NCBI RefSeq assembly: GCF_020447305.1
Contig: NZ_CP095732.1
Span: 2,574,501 to 2,638,500, forward strand
Length of the DNA: 64,000 nt
Source of the DNA: Abyssibius alkaniclasticus
Lineage (GTDB): Bacteria > Pseudomonadota > Alphaproteobacteria > Rhodobacterales > Rhodobacteraceae
Reading direction: 5' to 3'
This document shows positions 1-8,931 of the stretch, piece by piece. The notes beneath the pieces are model-generated. The model saw only the letters and a list, made by a program, of their open reading frames with translations, searched no databases and was not told where the DNA came from. The number at the start of each line of letters is the position of its first letter. The stretch's first letter is position 1. Made by a program: the position numbers and the translations under genes.

Positions 1-1
1 T

Positions 2-1945
2 GACGAATACGAAACCGTTGGCGCGGATGATGTGGCCGAAGAGGTTGCCCCGCGCCGTGCGCCCCGCCACCGCCGCTACAAAATTCAGGAAGTGATCAAG
101 GTGCGCCAGATCATGCTGATTCAGGTGGTCAAGGAAGAGCGCGGCAACAAGGGCGCTGCCGTTACCACCTACCTGTCGCTGGCCGGCCGCTACTGCGTGT
201 TAATGCCCAATACCGCGCGTGGCGGTGGCATCAGCCGCAAGATCACCAATATCTCTGACCGCAAGAAGCTGAAAGAAATCGCCGCCGAAATTCAGGTGCC
301 GAACGGCGCCGGGCTGATCATCCGCACGGCGGGCAGCCAGCGCACCAAGGCCGAGATCAAGCGCGATTACGAATATCTGCTGCGCCAATGGGAGCAGATT
401 CGCGACCTCACGCTCAAATCTATGGCCCCGGCCCCGATTTACGAGGAAGGCAGCCTGATCAAACGTTCGATTCGCGACCTCTATAACCGCGATATCGACG
501 AGATCTGGGTCGATGGCGAGGAAGGCTATCGCGAAGCCAAGGACTACATGAAAATGCTCATGCCGTCGCACGCCAAAAACGTGAAACGGTATGACGAATC
601 ATTGCCGCTTTTTGCGCGCTATCAGGTGGAAAACTACCTGTCGGCCATGTTCAACCCGACCGTGCAGCTCAAATCGGGCGGCTATATCGTTATCGGCATC
701 ACCGAAGCACTGGTCGCGATCGACGTGAACTCGGGCCGTTCAACGCGCGAGGGTTCCATCGAGGAAACCGCGCTGAAAACCAACCTTGAGGCCGCCGAAG
801 AAGTTGCGCATCAGCTCAAGCTGCGCGACCTTGCCGGGCTGATCGTGATTGACTTCATCGACATGGAAGACCGCCGCAACAATCTGGCGGTTGAAAAGAA
901 GATGAAGGACAAGCTGAAGAACGACCGCGCGCGCATTCAGGTGGGCCGCATTTCGGGCTTTGGCCTGATGGAGATGAGCCGCCAGCGCCTGCGCCCCGGC
1001 ATGATCGAGGCCACCACCCAGCCCTGCCCGCATTGCCACGGCACCGGCATTACACGTTCCAACGACTCGATGGCGCTGGCCATTTTGCGCGAGCTGGAAG
1101 AGGAAGGCGTGCGCAAACGCGCCCGCGAGGTGCTGGTGACAGCGCCGGTGGAGGTGGCCAACTACCTGCTGAACGCCAAGCGCGAGCATGTGACCACGGT
1201 TGAAACCCGCTTTGGCCTGTCGGTGCGGATCGAGGCCGATGCCAGCCTGATCAGCCCGGAATACCGTGTCGAGCGGTTCAAAACCACCACCCGCCCGGTG
1301 GTCGAGGTTGAAACCGTGTCCTTTACCTCGGTCGCAGCACCGGATGTTGAAGAAGACCGCAGCGCAGATGAGGCCCAGGCCGCGCCCGCGCCCGTTCCTG
1401 CCGATCCCGATGATGATGCACCGCGCAAAAAGCGCCGTCGGCGGCGGCGGCGCGGTGGCAAGGGCCGCAATGGTGAGGATGGCAGCAACGAGGCCGAGGC
1501 AAGTGTTGCAGCCGATGGCGAAAAGGCCGCCGACCCTGCACCGGAAGCAGAACCTGCCCCCCAGGACGATGCGCCCGCCGCACAGCCTGACACCGAAGCC
1601 GCACCGGAAACCAAGGCCAGAAAGCCGCGCGCCCGCAAGCCGCGTGCCAGCAAAAAAGACGCTGATGCAGCCAAGCTAAAGGAAGCCGCCGCCGAAACGC
1701 CGCAGGAAACAACGGAGGTCGCAGACGCACCTGCTGTTGCACCACCCGAACCGGATGAAGCACCCGAACCGGATGCAGCACCCGAAGCAGCGCGCAAACC
1801 GGCGCGCAAACGCGCCAAAGCATCGGCCATCGTTCAGGCGGTTATTGCCGACCCTGCCCCAAAGGCAGAACCGGCAGCCGATACCACCGCCGAACCCGAC
1901 GCCCCGCGCAAGCGCGGCTGGTGGTCGCGCGCGGTTGGCAAATAG
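2..1945 (+). CDS. rne: Ribonuclease E (5'-partial)
   Basis: This is the endoribonuclease that starts mRNA decay and processes rRNA and tRNA. The reading frame is open from the left edge, so the true start lies upstream; 647 residues are visible. The fragment begins in an acidic stretch inside the S1 domain and continues through KEERGNKGAA. The two metal-binding aspartates appear in AIDVNSG (about residue 241) and VIDFIDM (about 284), and the zinc-link CPHCHGTG follows near 341. The C-terminal third is Ala/Pro/Glu-rich and disordered with an arginine-rich patch (KKRRRRRRR near residue 480), as expected for the RNA-binding and degradosome-scaffold tail. The family call is firm; the partners bound by the tail cannot be read from sequence. 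Confidence 0.96.
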   Translation, partial: DEYETVGADDVAEEVAPRRAPRHRRYKIQEVIKVRQIMLIQVVKEERGNKGAAVTTYLSLAGRYCVLMPNTARGGGISRKITNISDRKKLKEIAAEIQVPNGAGLIIRTAGSQRTKAEIKRDYEYLLRQWEQIRDLTLKSMAPAPIYEEGSLIKRSIRDLYNRDIDEIWVDGEEGYREAKDYMKMLMPSHAKNVKRYDESLPLFARYQVENYLSAMFNPTVQLKSGGYIVIGITEALVAIDVNSGRSTREGSIEETALKTNLEAAEEVAHQLKLRDLAGLIVIDFIDMEDRRNNLAVEKKMKDKLKNDRARIQVGRISGFGLMEMSRQRLRPGMIEATTQPCPHCHGTGITRSNDSMALAILRELEEEGVRKRAREVLVTAPVEVANYLLNAKREHVTTVETRFGLSVRIEADASLISPEYRVERFKTTTRPVVEVETVSFTSVAAPDVEEDRSADEAQAAPAPVPADPDDDAPRKKRRRRRRRGGKGRNGEDGSNEAEASVAADGEKAADPAPEAEPAPQDDAPAAQPDTEAAPETKARKPRARKPRASKKDADAAKLKEAAAETPQETTEVADAPAVAPPEPDEAPEPDAAPEAARKPARKRAKASAIVQAVIADPAPKAEPAADTTAEPDAPRKRGWWSRAVGK

Positions 1946-2098
1946 GCCGAAAACGCCGAACCTTTCCGGTTTGCACCGGGAAGGTTCCTGCCGCTGCTGC
2001 TATTGCCCATGTTGATTAACTGGTAGAAAATGGCATGGTTAGCGCCTAGCTCCCGGCCCGCATCGGGGCCAAAACCGACACTGAATAAGGATATCTCC

Positions 2099-2854
2099 AT
2101 GCGCCGCCTTCTCATCACCCTTTCGCTTTGCCTGTTCGGGCTGAATGCAAACGCTCAGAATTTCAGCGACATGACCCCGGACCAGCGCACAGCCTTTGGC
2201 GAGGCAGTGCGCAGCTATCTTCTGGAAAATCCCGAAGTTGTGATGGAGGCCGTGGCGATCTTGCAAGAGCGTGAAAGCCAGGCCGCCGTGAACAACGACC
2301 GCGAATTGGCGCTGCGCTACCAAAGCCAGCTCAACGATGATGGCTATTCCTTTGTCGGCGGCAATCCTGATGGCACCATCAATCTGGTCGAATTCATCGA
2401 CTATCGTTGCGGCTACTGCCGCCGCGCCCATGCAGAAGTGCGCGCGCTGGTCGCGGCCAATGACGATATTCGCTATGTCATCAAGGAATTCCCGATTCTG
2501 GGCGAAGACAGCGTCGTTGCCTCGCGCGCGGCGCTTGCCGTGTTGGTGAATGATGGCGAAGAGGTCTATTACAAAATGAACGATCTGCTCATGACATTTG
2601 AAGGCCCCTATAACGATGCGACCCTGGAAGACATGGCGCTTGAAGCCGGCGCCGACCCGGTGCGCATGGCCGAGCTTATGAATACCCCGCTGATTACCGA
2701 CATGATTGCCAATAACCGCGCCCTTGCACAGCGTATCCAGATCACCGGCACGCCAACCTTTGTGTTCGGAAACCAGATGGTGCGCGGCTATGTCAGCCCC
2801 GATGTGATGAACGCCTTGCTGGAAGATGCGCGCGATGCGCTCCCCCAGCAATAG
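2099..2854 (+). CDS. DsbA-family periplasmic thiol oxidoreductase
   Basis: A 251-residue secreted thioredoxin-fold protein. The ATG at 2099 follows AATAAGGA at a good distance and gives a clean signal peptide (cleavage near ANA/QN at residue 19). A helical N-terminal region (about 25-80) precedes the thioredoxin domain, whose active site is C104-G-Y-C107 in DYRCGYCRR; the cis-proline loop is TGTPTFVFG near residue 213. The N-terminal helical extension plus CGYC resembles the Com1/ScsC/BdbD-like branch rather than classic E. coli DsbA (CPHC). It probably makes or shuffles disulfides in exported proteins. It stands alone between rne and accB, with no DsbB-like partner nearby. Confidence 0.88.
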   Translation: MRRLLITLSLCLFGLNANAQNFSDMTPDQRTAFGEAVRSYLLENPEVVMEAVAILQERESQAAVNNDRELALRYQSQLNDDGYSFVGGNPDGTINLVEFIDYRCGYCRRAHAEVRALVAANDDIRYVIKEFPILGEDSVVASRAALAVLVNDGEEVYYKMNDLLMTFEGPYNDATLEDMALEAGADPVRMAELMNTPLITDMIANNRALAQRIQITGTPTFVFGNQMVRGYVSPDVMNALLEDARDALPQQ

Positions 2855-2941
2855 AAGCGCACTTTTCATGGCGGCCCGCGACGCGTATAAAGGCCGCAGA
2901 ACACGACAGCCAGCCCGCTGGCCCATAAAATTGAGGGATAG

Positions 2942-3439
2942 ATGAGCGATTCCAAGCATGAATCAGATGTGAGCTTTATCAAGGCACTGGCCGAGATGCT
3001 GCGCAGCAATGACCTGACCGAGATTGAAGTGCGCCGTGAATATGGCGAGGATGATGTGCTGGATGTGCGCGTTGCCCGCCAGATGCAATCGGCCCCGGTC
3101 ATGGTGCAGGCACCGGCGGCACCAGCACCCGCCACCGCAGCCGCCAGCCCGGCCCCGGCAAGTGCCGCGCCCGCCGCCGCCGCGCCATCTGACCCGGCCC
3201 AACACCCCGGCGCCGTGCCCTCACCGATGGTTGGCACCGCCTATCTGGCGGCGGAACCCGGCAAGCCGAATTTCGTTTCGGTTGGCGACAAGGTGGCCGA
3301 AGGCCAGACGATTCTGATTATCGAAGCCATGAAAACCATGAACCAGATTCCCGCGCCGCGTGCTGGCACAATCAAGCGCGTGCTGGTTGATGATGGTGCG
3401 CCGGTCGAATTTGGCACCCCGCTTGTGATCATCGAGTAG
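2942..3439 (+). CDS. accB: Biotin carboxyl carrier protein of acetyl-CoA carboxylase
   Basis: BCCP carries the biotin that shuttles carboxyl groups from AccC to the AccAD carboxyltransferase, the first committed step of fatty acid synthesis. The 165-residue protein has the expected N-terminal helix, a long Ala/Pro linker (about residues 55-90) and the C-terminal lipoyl/biotinyl domain with the EAMKTMN motif; the biotinylated lysine is K131. The ATG is preceded by GAGGGATAG. accC follows 6 nt after the stop, so the pair is translated as one operon. Confidence 0.97.
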   Translation: MSDSKHESDVSFIKALAEMLRSNDLTEIEVRREYGEDDVLDVRVARQMQSAPVMVQAPAAPAPATAAASPAPASAAPAAAAPSDPAQHPGAVPSPMVGTAYLAAEPGKPNFVSVGDKVAEGQTILIIEAMKTMNQIPAPRAGTIKRVLVDDGAPVEFGTPLVIIE

Positions 3440-3445
3440 GTGGCA

Positions 3446-4792
3446 ATGTTCAAGAAAATCCTGATCGCAAATCGCGGCGAGATTGCCCTGCGGGTGGTGC
3501 GCGCCTGTCGCGAAATGGGCATCCAGTCGGTTGCCGTGCATTCCACCGCCGATAGCGACGCGATGCATGTGCGCATGGCCGATGAAAGCGTGTGCATCGG
3601 CCCGCCAAGCTCGACCCAATCCTACCTGTCGATCCCGAATATCATTTCGGCTTGCGAGATTACCGGCGCGGAAGCAATCCATCCCGGTTACGGTTTTCTG
3701 TCGGAAAACGCGAATTTCGTGCAGATCGTCGAGGACCATGACCTGAAGTTCATCGGCCCGACCGCGCAGCATATCCGCATCATGGGCGACAAGATCACCG
3801 CCAAGGATACGATGAAAAACCTTGGCGTGCCCTGTGTGCCCGGCTCGGATGGCGGTGTGCCGACCGTTGAGGAAGCCCGCCGCATTGCGGGCGATATGGG
3901 CTATCCGGTGATTGTGAAAGCCACCGCCGGTGGTGGCGGGCGCGGCATGAAGGTTGCCAAATCGGCGGCCGATATCGACGTGGCCTTTTCTACGGCACGC
4001 TCGGAATCCAAGGCCGCCTTTGGCAATGACGAGGTCTATATCGAGAAATACCTCACCCTGCCCCGCCATATCGAGGTGCAGGTTTTTGGCGATGGCAAAG
4101 GCAATGCCGTGCATCTGGGCGAGCGTGATTGTTCGCTGCAACGCCGCCACCAGAAGGTGTTCGAGGAAGCCCCCTCGCCGGCGATCGATGCCGAAACACG
4201 CGCGCGCATCGGCAAGACCTGTGCCGACGCTGTGGCCGAAATCGGCTATGCCGGGGCCGGCACGATCGAATTTCTGTATGAGAATGGCGAGTTCTATTTC
4301 ATTGAAATGAACACCCGCCTGCAGGTCGAACACCCTGTGACCGAAGCGGTATTTGGTGTCGATCTTGTGCGCGAACAAATTCGCGTGGCTGCGGGCCTGC
4401 CACTGTCATTCAAACAGGAAGATCTGGTGGTAAAGGGCCATGCCATCGAATGCCGGATCAACGCCGAAAAACTGCCGAATTTCCAGCCCTCGCCCGGCAA
4501 GATCGCGCAATATCATGCGCCCGGCGGGCTTGGGGTGCGGATGGACAGCCATTTGTATGACGGCTATACGATTCCACCCTATTATGACAGCCTGATCGGC
4601 AAGCTCATCGTGTTTGGGCGTGACCGCCCCGAAGCCCTGGCACGACTCAACCGCGCTTTGGGCGAGTTGATTGTCGATGGCATTCACACCACAACCCCGC
4701 TTTTTCACCAGCTTCTGGCCGAACCCGATGTGCAATCGGGGAATTATACCATTCACTGGCTGGAAAAATGGCTGGAGAAACAGGGCGGCTAG
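3446..4792 (+). CDS. accC: Biotin carboxylase subunit of acetyl-CoA carboxylase
   Basis: ATP-dependent biotin carboxylase (448 residues) of the ATP-grasp superfamily. Visible family marks are the N-terminal [11 protein letters not shown], the glycine-rich ATP loop [21 protein letters not shown], and [14 protein letters not shown], which contains the catalytic Arg/Glu region. An in-frame GTG lies two codons upstream, but the ATG at 3446 matches the usual [12 protein letters not shown] start and has AGGTGG before it. It is coupled to accB (6 nt gap) and followed after 6 nt by aat. Confidence 0.97.
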   Translation: MFKKILIANRGEIALRVVRACREMGIQSVAVHSTADSDAMHVRMADESVCIGPPSSTQSYLSIPNIISACEITGAEAIHPGYGFLSENANFVQIVEDHDLKFIGPTAQHIRIMGDKITAKDTMKNLGVPCVPGSDGGVPTVEEARRIAGDMGYPVIVKATAGGGGRGMKVAKSAADIDVAFSTARSESKAAFGNDEVYIEKYLTLPRHIEVQVFGDGKGNAVHLGERDCSLQRRHQKVFEEAPSPAIDAETRARIGKTCADAVAEIGYAGAGTIEFLYENGEFYFIEMNTRLQVEHPVTEAVFGVDLVREQIRVAAGLPLSFKQEDLVVKGHAIECRINAEKLPNFQPSPGKIAQYHAPGGLGVRMDSHLYDGYTIPPYYDSLIGKLIVFGRDRPEALARLNRALGELIVDGIHTTTPLFHQLLAEPDVQSGNYTIHWLEKWLEKQGG

Positions 4793-4798
4793 GCTGCC

Positions 4799-5437
4799 AT
4801 GAAAGACGATATTGAGATCACCCCCGCATTGCTGGTGCAAGCCTATCGTGCGGGGGTATTTCCAATGGCGGAAGATGCCGGTTCCGAGACATTGTTCTGG
4901 GTCGACCCACCGGCGCGGGGCATCATTCCGATTGACGGTTTCCATGTCTCACGCAGCCTAAAAAAGCGCATAAGATCAGGGTATTATACGGCATCACGCA
5001 ACCAATGCTTCAGCAGGGTCATGGCCGAATGCGCCCGGCGCGATGTCACCTGGATCAACCCGCAGATCATCACGCTTTATACGGCCCTGCACCATCAGGG
5101 CATCGCGCATTCCCAGGAAATCTGGCGCGATGGCGCGCTGGTTGGCGGGGTTTACGGGCTGGCCATTGGCGGGGCATTTTTTGGTGAAAGCATGTTTTCG
5201 TGCGCCACCGACGGCTCCAAGCTTGCGCTTTTGGCGCTGATCGCGCAGTTGCGCGGGCTAGGGTTTAGGCTGTTTGACACGCAATTCCTGACACCGCATC
5301 TGGCAAGCCTGGGGGGTGTCGAGATCAGTCGTGCGCAGTATCATCGGCGCCTGGAAGCGGCTTTGGCGCAATCGCCCAGGCCTTTTGCGCCCTGCCCGCC
5401 CTATTCGTTAACGCAGGATATGACCCAGATATCATAG
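4799..5437 (+). CDS. aat: Leucyl/phenylalanyl-tRNA--protein transferase
   Basis: Aat adds Leu or Phe to the N-terminus of proteins starting with Arg or Lys, marking them for ClpS/ClpAP degradation (N-degron pathway). The 212-residue length and the motifs FPMAEDAG, FWVDPPARGIIP, GALVGGVYGLAIGGAFFGESMF and LFDTQFLTPHLASLG are typical of the family. It is the last gene of the accB-accC-aat run and its final 37 nt overlap the 3' end of the convergent DUF2155 gene. Confidence 0.96.
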   Translation: MKDDIEITPALLVQAYRAGVFPMAEDAGSETLFWVDPPARGIIPIDGFHVSRSLKKRIRSGYYTASRNQCFSRVMAECARRDVTWINPQIITLYTALHHQGIAHSQEIWRDGALVGGVYGLAIGGAFFGESMFSCATDGSKLALLALIAQLRGLGFRLFDTQFLTPHLASLGGVEISRAQYHRRLEAALAQSPRPFAPCPPYSLTQDMTQIS

Positions 5438-5865
5438 CGCGGATGGTCGAGTGCGGCGAGCGCCGGGCTAGAGGCAACCATCCAGCCGCGAAAACGCACG
5501 GCATCTTCGCGAATATCCTGAATTGTCAGCAAGGCAAACGCGTCGCGGTCAATGTCATCGCGCGGGTAGCGGCAGGCTTCGAGCGTTACGTTAAGCCGTT
5601 CAAATTGCAGGGTTTCCCCAACCGAAATCTGGAAATTGCCCACCGTGCCGGTAATCGTGTCGAGCCCGCGCAGCACGGCGGCATTTGCCGCGTCGGAATT
5701 GGCAGACCGCACCCCGCCCGAGCTTATGAATTCCGGGATGTCCGGCACGGGAATTTCGCCGGTCTGGGAATCGGGCTCGATGAATGGCAAAAGATCATCG
5801 GCCAGCGATTGTGCAAATCCGGGGGCTGCCAGCAGGCAAATTGCGCATGTCAGGGGCCGGATCAT
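5401..5865 (-). CDS. DUF2155 domain-containing secreted protein
   Basis: A 154-residue protein with a signal peptide (cleavage near residue 19, GFAQ) and the DUF2155 core, recognisable from LRGLDTITG, VGETLQFERL, LEACRYPRDD and FRGWMVASSPALAALDHPRYDIWVISC. The two cysteines in the mature part may form a disulfide. The function is unknown; the domain is widespread in Alphaproteobacteria. Its ATG overlaps the mlaD stop by 4 nt, so it is co-translated with the lipid-transport MCE protein and a link to envelope lipid homeostasis is a fair inference only. It overlaps aat tail to tail. Confidence 0.85.
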   Translation of the reverse strand: MIRPLTCAICLLAAPGFAQSLADDLLPFIEPDSQTGEIPVPDIPEFISSGGVRSANSDAANAAVLRGLDTITGTVGNFQISVGETLQFERLNVTLEACRYPRDDIDRDAFALLTIQDIREDAVRFRGWMVASSPALAALDHPRYDIWVISCVNE

Positions 5866-6320
5866 TGCGCCGCGTCATCCCCGCCGCCGCCAGATGCGAA
5901 TTTCATCAGCAAATTCAACAGGCTGACCGAGCCTTGCGTATAGGTTATTTCCTGCCCGTCGGCCAGAATGATGGGCGAGCCACCGGGAACAAGCTCGATG
6001 AAATTGCCGCCAAGCAGGCCTTCGCTGGCCACTTTGGCCTCGGAATCGTCGGGAATTTCAACGGTCTGGTCGACCGCCAGCACGGCAACCGCCTGATAGG
6101 TTGCCCGATCCAGGCTCAGCGCGGTCAATGTGCCAACGCGCACCCCGGCCAGCCGCACCTCCGAGCCAACGCGCAGCCCTTCGGCGCTGCCAAACCGCGC
6201 TTCCAGCGTAATTTCATTGGCCGCAGCACCGCTGGTAAACTGGCTGGCATAGGCCAGGAACCCGACAGCCACAGCCACAACCACGGCCCCGATCAGCGTT
6301 TCAGCGGCGTTATTGGCCAT
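5862..6320 (-). CDS. mlaD: MCE-domain protein, MlaD-type phospholipid transport component
   Basis: A 152-residue protein with one N-terminal transmembrane helix (residues about 8-27) and a single MCE domain, seen in GLRVGSEVRLAGVRVGTLTAL and EASEGLLGGNFIEL-like segments. MlaD forms a hexameric periplasmic ring on the MlaFEDB ABC transporter and moves phospholipids between membranes to keep outer-membrane asymmetry. The mlaE, mlaF and mlaB partners are not in this window, so the transporter core must be encoded elsewhere. It lies 3 nt after the NDUFA12 gene and overlaps the DUF2155 gene by 4 nt. Confidence 0.88.
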   Translation of the reverse strand: MANNAAETLIGAVVVAVAVGFLAYASQFTSGAAANEITLEARFGSAEGLRVGSEVRLAGVRVGTLTALSLDRATYQAVAVLAVDQTVEIPDDSEAKVASEGLLGGNFIELVPGGSPIILADGQEITYTQGSVSLLNLLMKFASGGGGDDAAQ

Positions 6321-6323
6321 GTT

Positions 6324-6692
6324 TTATTCCGGCTGCCAAGCGTCATAATCCGAACGCTTGGCGGGTTGGGCCGAATACATCGAACCCGGCGGATGGTAGG
6401 CCGCGTCGGTGCCCGTCAGATTCGGCACATGCGGTTTTTCCCAAGCCTGGTGTTTGAGCGGCGTGCCGCTTGGCATTTCATCAAATGTGTGGTGCAGCCA
6501 GCCATGCCAATCCGGCGAAATGCGGCTGGCTTCAGATTCGCCGTTGTAAATAACCCAGCGGCGGGCCTTGTGCGTGTAATAGCGGTTGCCCTGATCATCG
6601 GTGCCGACATGCTTGCCCGTGCGCCATGTGTTCAGCCGCGTGCCCAAAGTCTGGCCGTTCCACCAGGTAAACATTTGTGATAGCAAGCCCAT
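6324..6692 (-). CDS. NADH:ubiquinone oxidoreductase accessory subunit, NDUFA12 family
   Basis: A 122-residue homologue of the mitochondrial complex I supernumerary subunit NDUFA12 (B17.2), found in Alphaproteobacteria. Family marks are the N-terminal [47 protein letters not shown] and the C-terminal YHPPGS region. It probably binds the peripheral arm of complex I on the cytoplasmic side. It is encoded away from any nuo cluster, first in a compact unit with mlaD and the DUF2155 gene. The start ATG at 6692 gives a full-length protein. Confidence 0.93.
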   Translation of the reverse strand: MGLLSQMFTWWNGQTLGTRLNTWRTGKHVGTDDQGNRYYTHKARRWVIYNGESEASRISPDWHGWLHHTFDEMPSGTPLKHQAWEKPHVPNLTGTDAAYHPPGSMYSAQPAKRSDYDAWQPE

Positions 6693-6760
6693 AAGCCCCT
6701 TACCCCGATAATTTGCGCCTGTTTAGCGCCGCCAAGCCCGCGCGTAAAGATGCGCCCGCC

Positions 6761-8026
6761 TTACGAGGCGGAAACGCTCTCATCCTTGCGCTTGGAATAG
6801 ATGATCAGCGGCTCGCCATTGCGGTTGATGCAGTCATCATTCACCACAACCTCGGCCACGCCTTCCATGCCGGGCAATTCATACATCGTATCCAGCAGCA
6901 CGTCTTCAAGGATCGAGCGTAGCCCGCGCGCGCCTGTCTTGCGCTCGATCGCGCGTTCGGCAATGGCTTTCAGCGCGTCATCGGTGAAGGACAGTTGCAC
7001 ATCTTCCATGTCGAACAGGCGCTGATACTGCTTTACAAGCGCATTTTTCGGCGCGCTCAGAATGGTGACAAGCGCGTCGATATCCAGATCGGTCAGCGTG
7101 GCGATCACCGGCAATCGGCCCACAAATTCGGGGATAAGGCCGAATTTCAACAGGTCTTCGGGCTGCACATCGGCGAAGATTTCACCAACGCGCCGCTCGT
7201 CCTGGCCGCGCACATCGGCACCAAAGCCAACGGCCGAGCCTTTGCCGCGCGCCGCGATGATTTTATCCAAGCCCGCAAAGGCCCCGCCGCAGATGAACAG
7301 AATGTTTGTAGTGTCGACCTGCAAAAACTCTTGCTGCGGATGCTTGCGCCCACCTTGTGGCGGCACAGATGCAACCGTGCCTTCCATGATTTTCAGCAAG
7401 GCCTGCTGCACACCCTCGCCCGAAACATCGCGCGTGATGCTGGGGTTGTCGGATTTGCGCGAAATCTTGTCGACCTCGTCGATATAGACAATGCCGCGCT
7501 GCGCGCGTTCCACGTTATATTCGGCCGATTGCAGCAGTTTGAGGATGATATTCTCGACATCCTCACCCACATAGCCCGCCTCGGTCAGCGTGGTTGCATC
7601 GGCCATTGTGAAGGGCACATCGATGATGCGCGCCAGCGTTTGCGCCAGCAGGGTTTTGCCGCAGCCCGTGGGGCCGATCAGCATGATGTTGGATTTCGCC
7701 AGCTCAACTTCGCCATGCTTGTCGGCGCTGTTGAGGCGTTTGTAATGGTTATGCACGGCAACCGACAGAATGCGCTTGGCCACTTCCTGACCGATCACAT
7801 AATCATCCAGCACCTTGCAGATGTCTTTCGGGGTCGGCACACCGACCGAGGATTTGACCAGCGAAGACTTTGTTTCTTCGCGGATGATATCCATGCACAA
7901 TTCAACGCATTCATCGCAGATGAACACGGTAGGGCCAGCGATCAGCTTACGCACCTCATGCTGGCTTTTGCCGCAGAAAGAGCAATAAAGCGTGTTTTTG
8001 CTGTCTGATCCGCCTGATTTGCTCAT
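6761..8026 (-). CDS. clpX: ATP-dependent Clp protease ATP-binding subunit ClpX
   Basis: AAA+ unfoldase (421 residues) that feeds proteins to ClpP. The N-terminal zinc-binding domain has C15-x2-C18 and C37-x2-C40. Walker A is GPTGCGKT near residue 120, followed by the pore-1 loop GYVGED, Walker [10 protein letters not shown], and the RKH loop in [10 protein letters not shown]. The ClpP-docking loop region is [11 protein letters not shown]. In Caulobacter and relatives ClpXP degrades CtrA and other cell-cycle regulators; the same role is likely here by family. It lies 90 nt downstream of clpP on the same strand. Confidence 0.98.
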   Translation of the reverse strand: MSKSGGSDSKNTLYCSFCGKSQHEVRKLIAGPTVFICDECVELCMDIIREETKSSLVKSSVGVPTPKDICKVLDDYVIGQEVAKRILSVAVHNHYKRLNSADKHGEVELAKSNIMLIGPTGCGKTLLAQTLARIIDVPFTMADATTLTEAGYVGEDVENIILKLLQSAEYNVERAQRGIVYIDEVDKISRKSDNPSITRDVSGEGVQQALLKIMEGTVASVPPQGGRKHPQQEFLQVDTTNILFICGGAFAGLDKIIAARGKGSAVGFGADVRGQDERRVGEIFADVQPEDLLKFGLIPEFVGRLPVIATLTDLDIDALVTILSAPKNALVKQYQRLFDMEDVQLSFTDDALKAIAERAIERKTGARGLRSILEDVLLDTMYELPGMEGVAEVVVNDDCINRNGEPLIIYSKRKDESVSAS

Positions 8027-8116
8027 GCGTTCTCCTGCTTGTCTGCACTGTATACCACAGCGCCAATCTATTTCGCCCTATTAGGGCACGAGCTTGCGGC
8101 AAAGCACAAGTGCTTG

Positions 8117-8749
8117 TTACGCTGCACTGTCTTCCGGCGGGCTGCGATGGGTCACGATTTCATCGATCAAACCCCAGTCCTTCGCCTCTTGCGCGGTCAT
8201 GAAATTATCCCGGTCAAGCGCCTTTTCTACGGTTTCAAGGTCTTGCCCGCAATGCTTGACGTAAATGCCGTTCAGCCGGTCTTTCAGCTCCTGAATTTCC
8301 TTGGCATGAAGCGCAATATCGCTGGCCTGCCCCTGAAACCCGCCCGAAGGCTGATGCACCATTACCCGGCTGTTGGGCAGCGACATGCGCATCCCTTCGG
8401 TGCCGCCGCAAAGCAGCAGCGCCCCCATCGAGGCCGCCTGCCCGATGCATACGGTCGAGATTTTGGGTTTGATATATTGCATCGTGTCATAGATCGACAG
8501 GCCAGATGACACAACGCCGCCGGGCGAGTTGATATACATCGCGATTTCCTTGTTCGGATTTTCCGCTTCCAGAAACAGCAATTGCGCCACGATCACCGTG
8601 GCCATTTCATCATGCACGGGGCCGGAAACGAAGATGATCCGCTCTTTCAGCAGACGCGAGAAAATATCGTAGCGGATCGAGCCGCGGGCGTTGGTTTCCT
8701 CCACCGTCGGGATGATGAAGCTTTTGGCGATCATGGAGGGATCAAACAT
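8117..8749 (-). CDS. clpP: ATP-dependent Clp protease proteolytic subunit
   Basis: Serine protease that forms the 14-mer Clp chamber, 210 residues. The catalytic triad can be read directly: S107 in AASMG, H132 in VMVHQPSGG and D181 in DRDNF; the spacing (25 and 49) equals that of E. coli ClpP. The short N-terminal stretch before [19 protein letters not shown] is consistent with a cleavable propeptide. clpX follows 90 nt downstream, the usual clpP-clpX order; tig, often part of the same locus, is 2 kb away and separated by an unrelated gene. Confidence 0.98.
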   Translation of the reverse strand: MFDPSMIAKSFIIPTVEETNARGSIRYDIFSRLLKERIIFVSGPVHDEMATVIVAQLLFLEAENPNKEIAMYINSPGGVVSSGLSIYDTMQYIKPKISTVCIGQAASMGALLLCGGTEGMRMSLPNSRVMVHQPSGGFQGQASDIALHAKEIQELKDRLNGIYVKHCGQDLETVEKALDRDNFMTAQEAKDWGLIDEIVTHRSPPEDSAA

Positions 8750-8868
8750 GGCAATGTCCTAACTTGGTCTACCAGCCGGCCTTAGCCTTTTGGTGTTGAG
8801 GAAAGGTTTAATCATGCCAGCCGCCAGCCGCAAGGGCGTGTGGGCAAATATCACGCAGCGATGATTTG

Positions 8869-8884
8869 GCTTTTGCGCAAAAGC
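8869..8884. promoter_or_regulatory. 16-bp perfect palindrome upstream of an orphan gene
   Basis: GCTTTTGCGCAAAAGC reads the same on both strands and lies 48 nt before the ATG at 8932, in the 182-nt divergent gap between clpP and the orphan. Its position and perfect symmetry fit a dimeric regulator site, but I cannot name a regulator. A role as an RNA hairpin is also possible. No clear sigma-70 promoter is visible around it. Confidence 0.35.
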
Positions 8885-8931
8885 GCTGTGCGGGGTATCA
8901 TTGCGCAGTTTGCAAGAACGGAAATATTTTC

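Noticed and set aside
2039-2959. 306-codon minus-strand frame over the DsbA-like gene
   Set aside because: Antisense shadow of a gene with clear signal peptide, CxxC motif and ribosome binding site.
3221-4378. 385-codon open frame on the minus strand over accB-accC
   Set aside because: It lies fully antisense to two unmistakable genes, is rich in His/Arg as expected from GC-rich antisense frames, and has no family resemblance.
5784-6680. 298-codon plus-strand frame over DUF2155, mlaD and NDUFA12
   Set aside because: Antisense to three family-typical, tightly packed genes.
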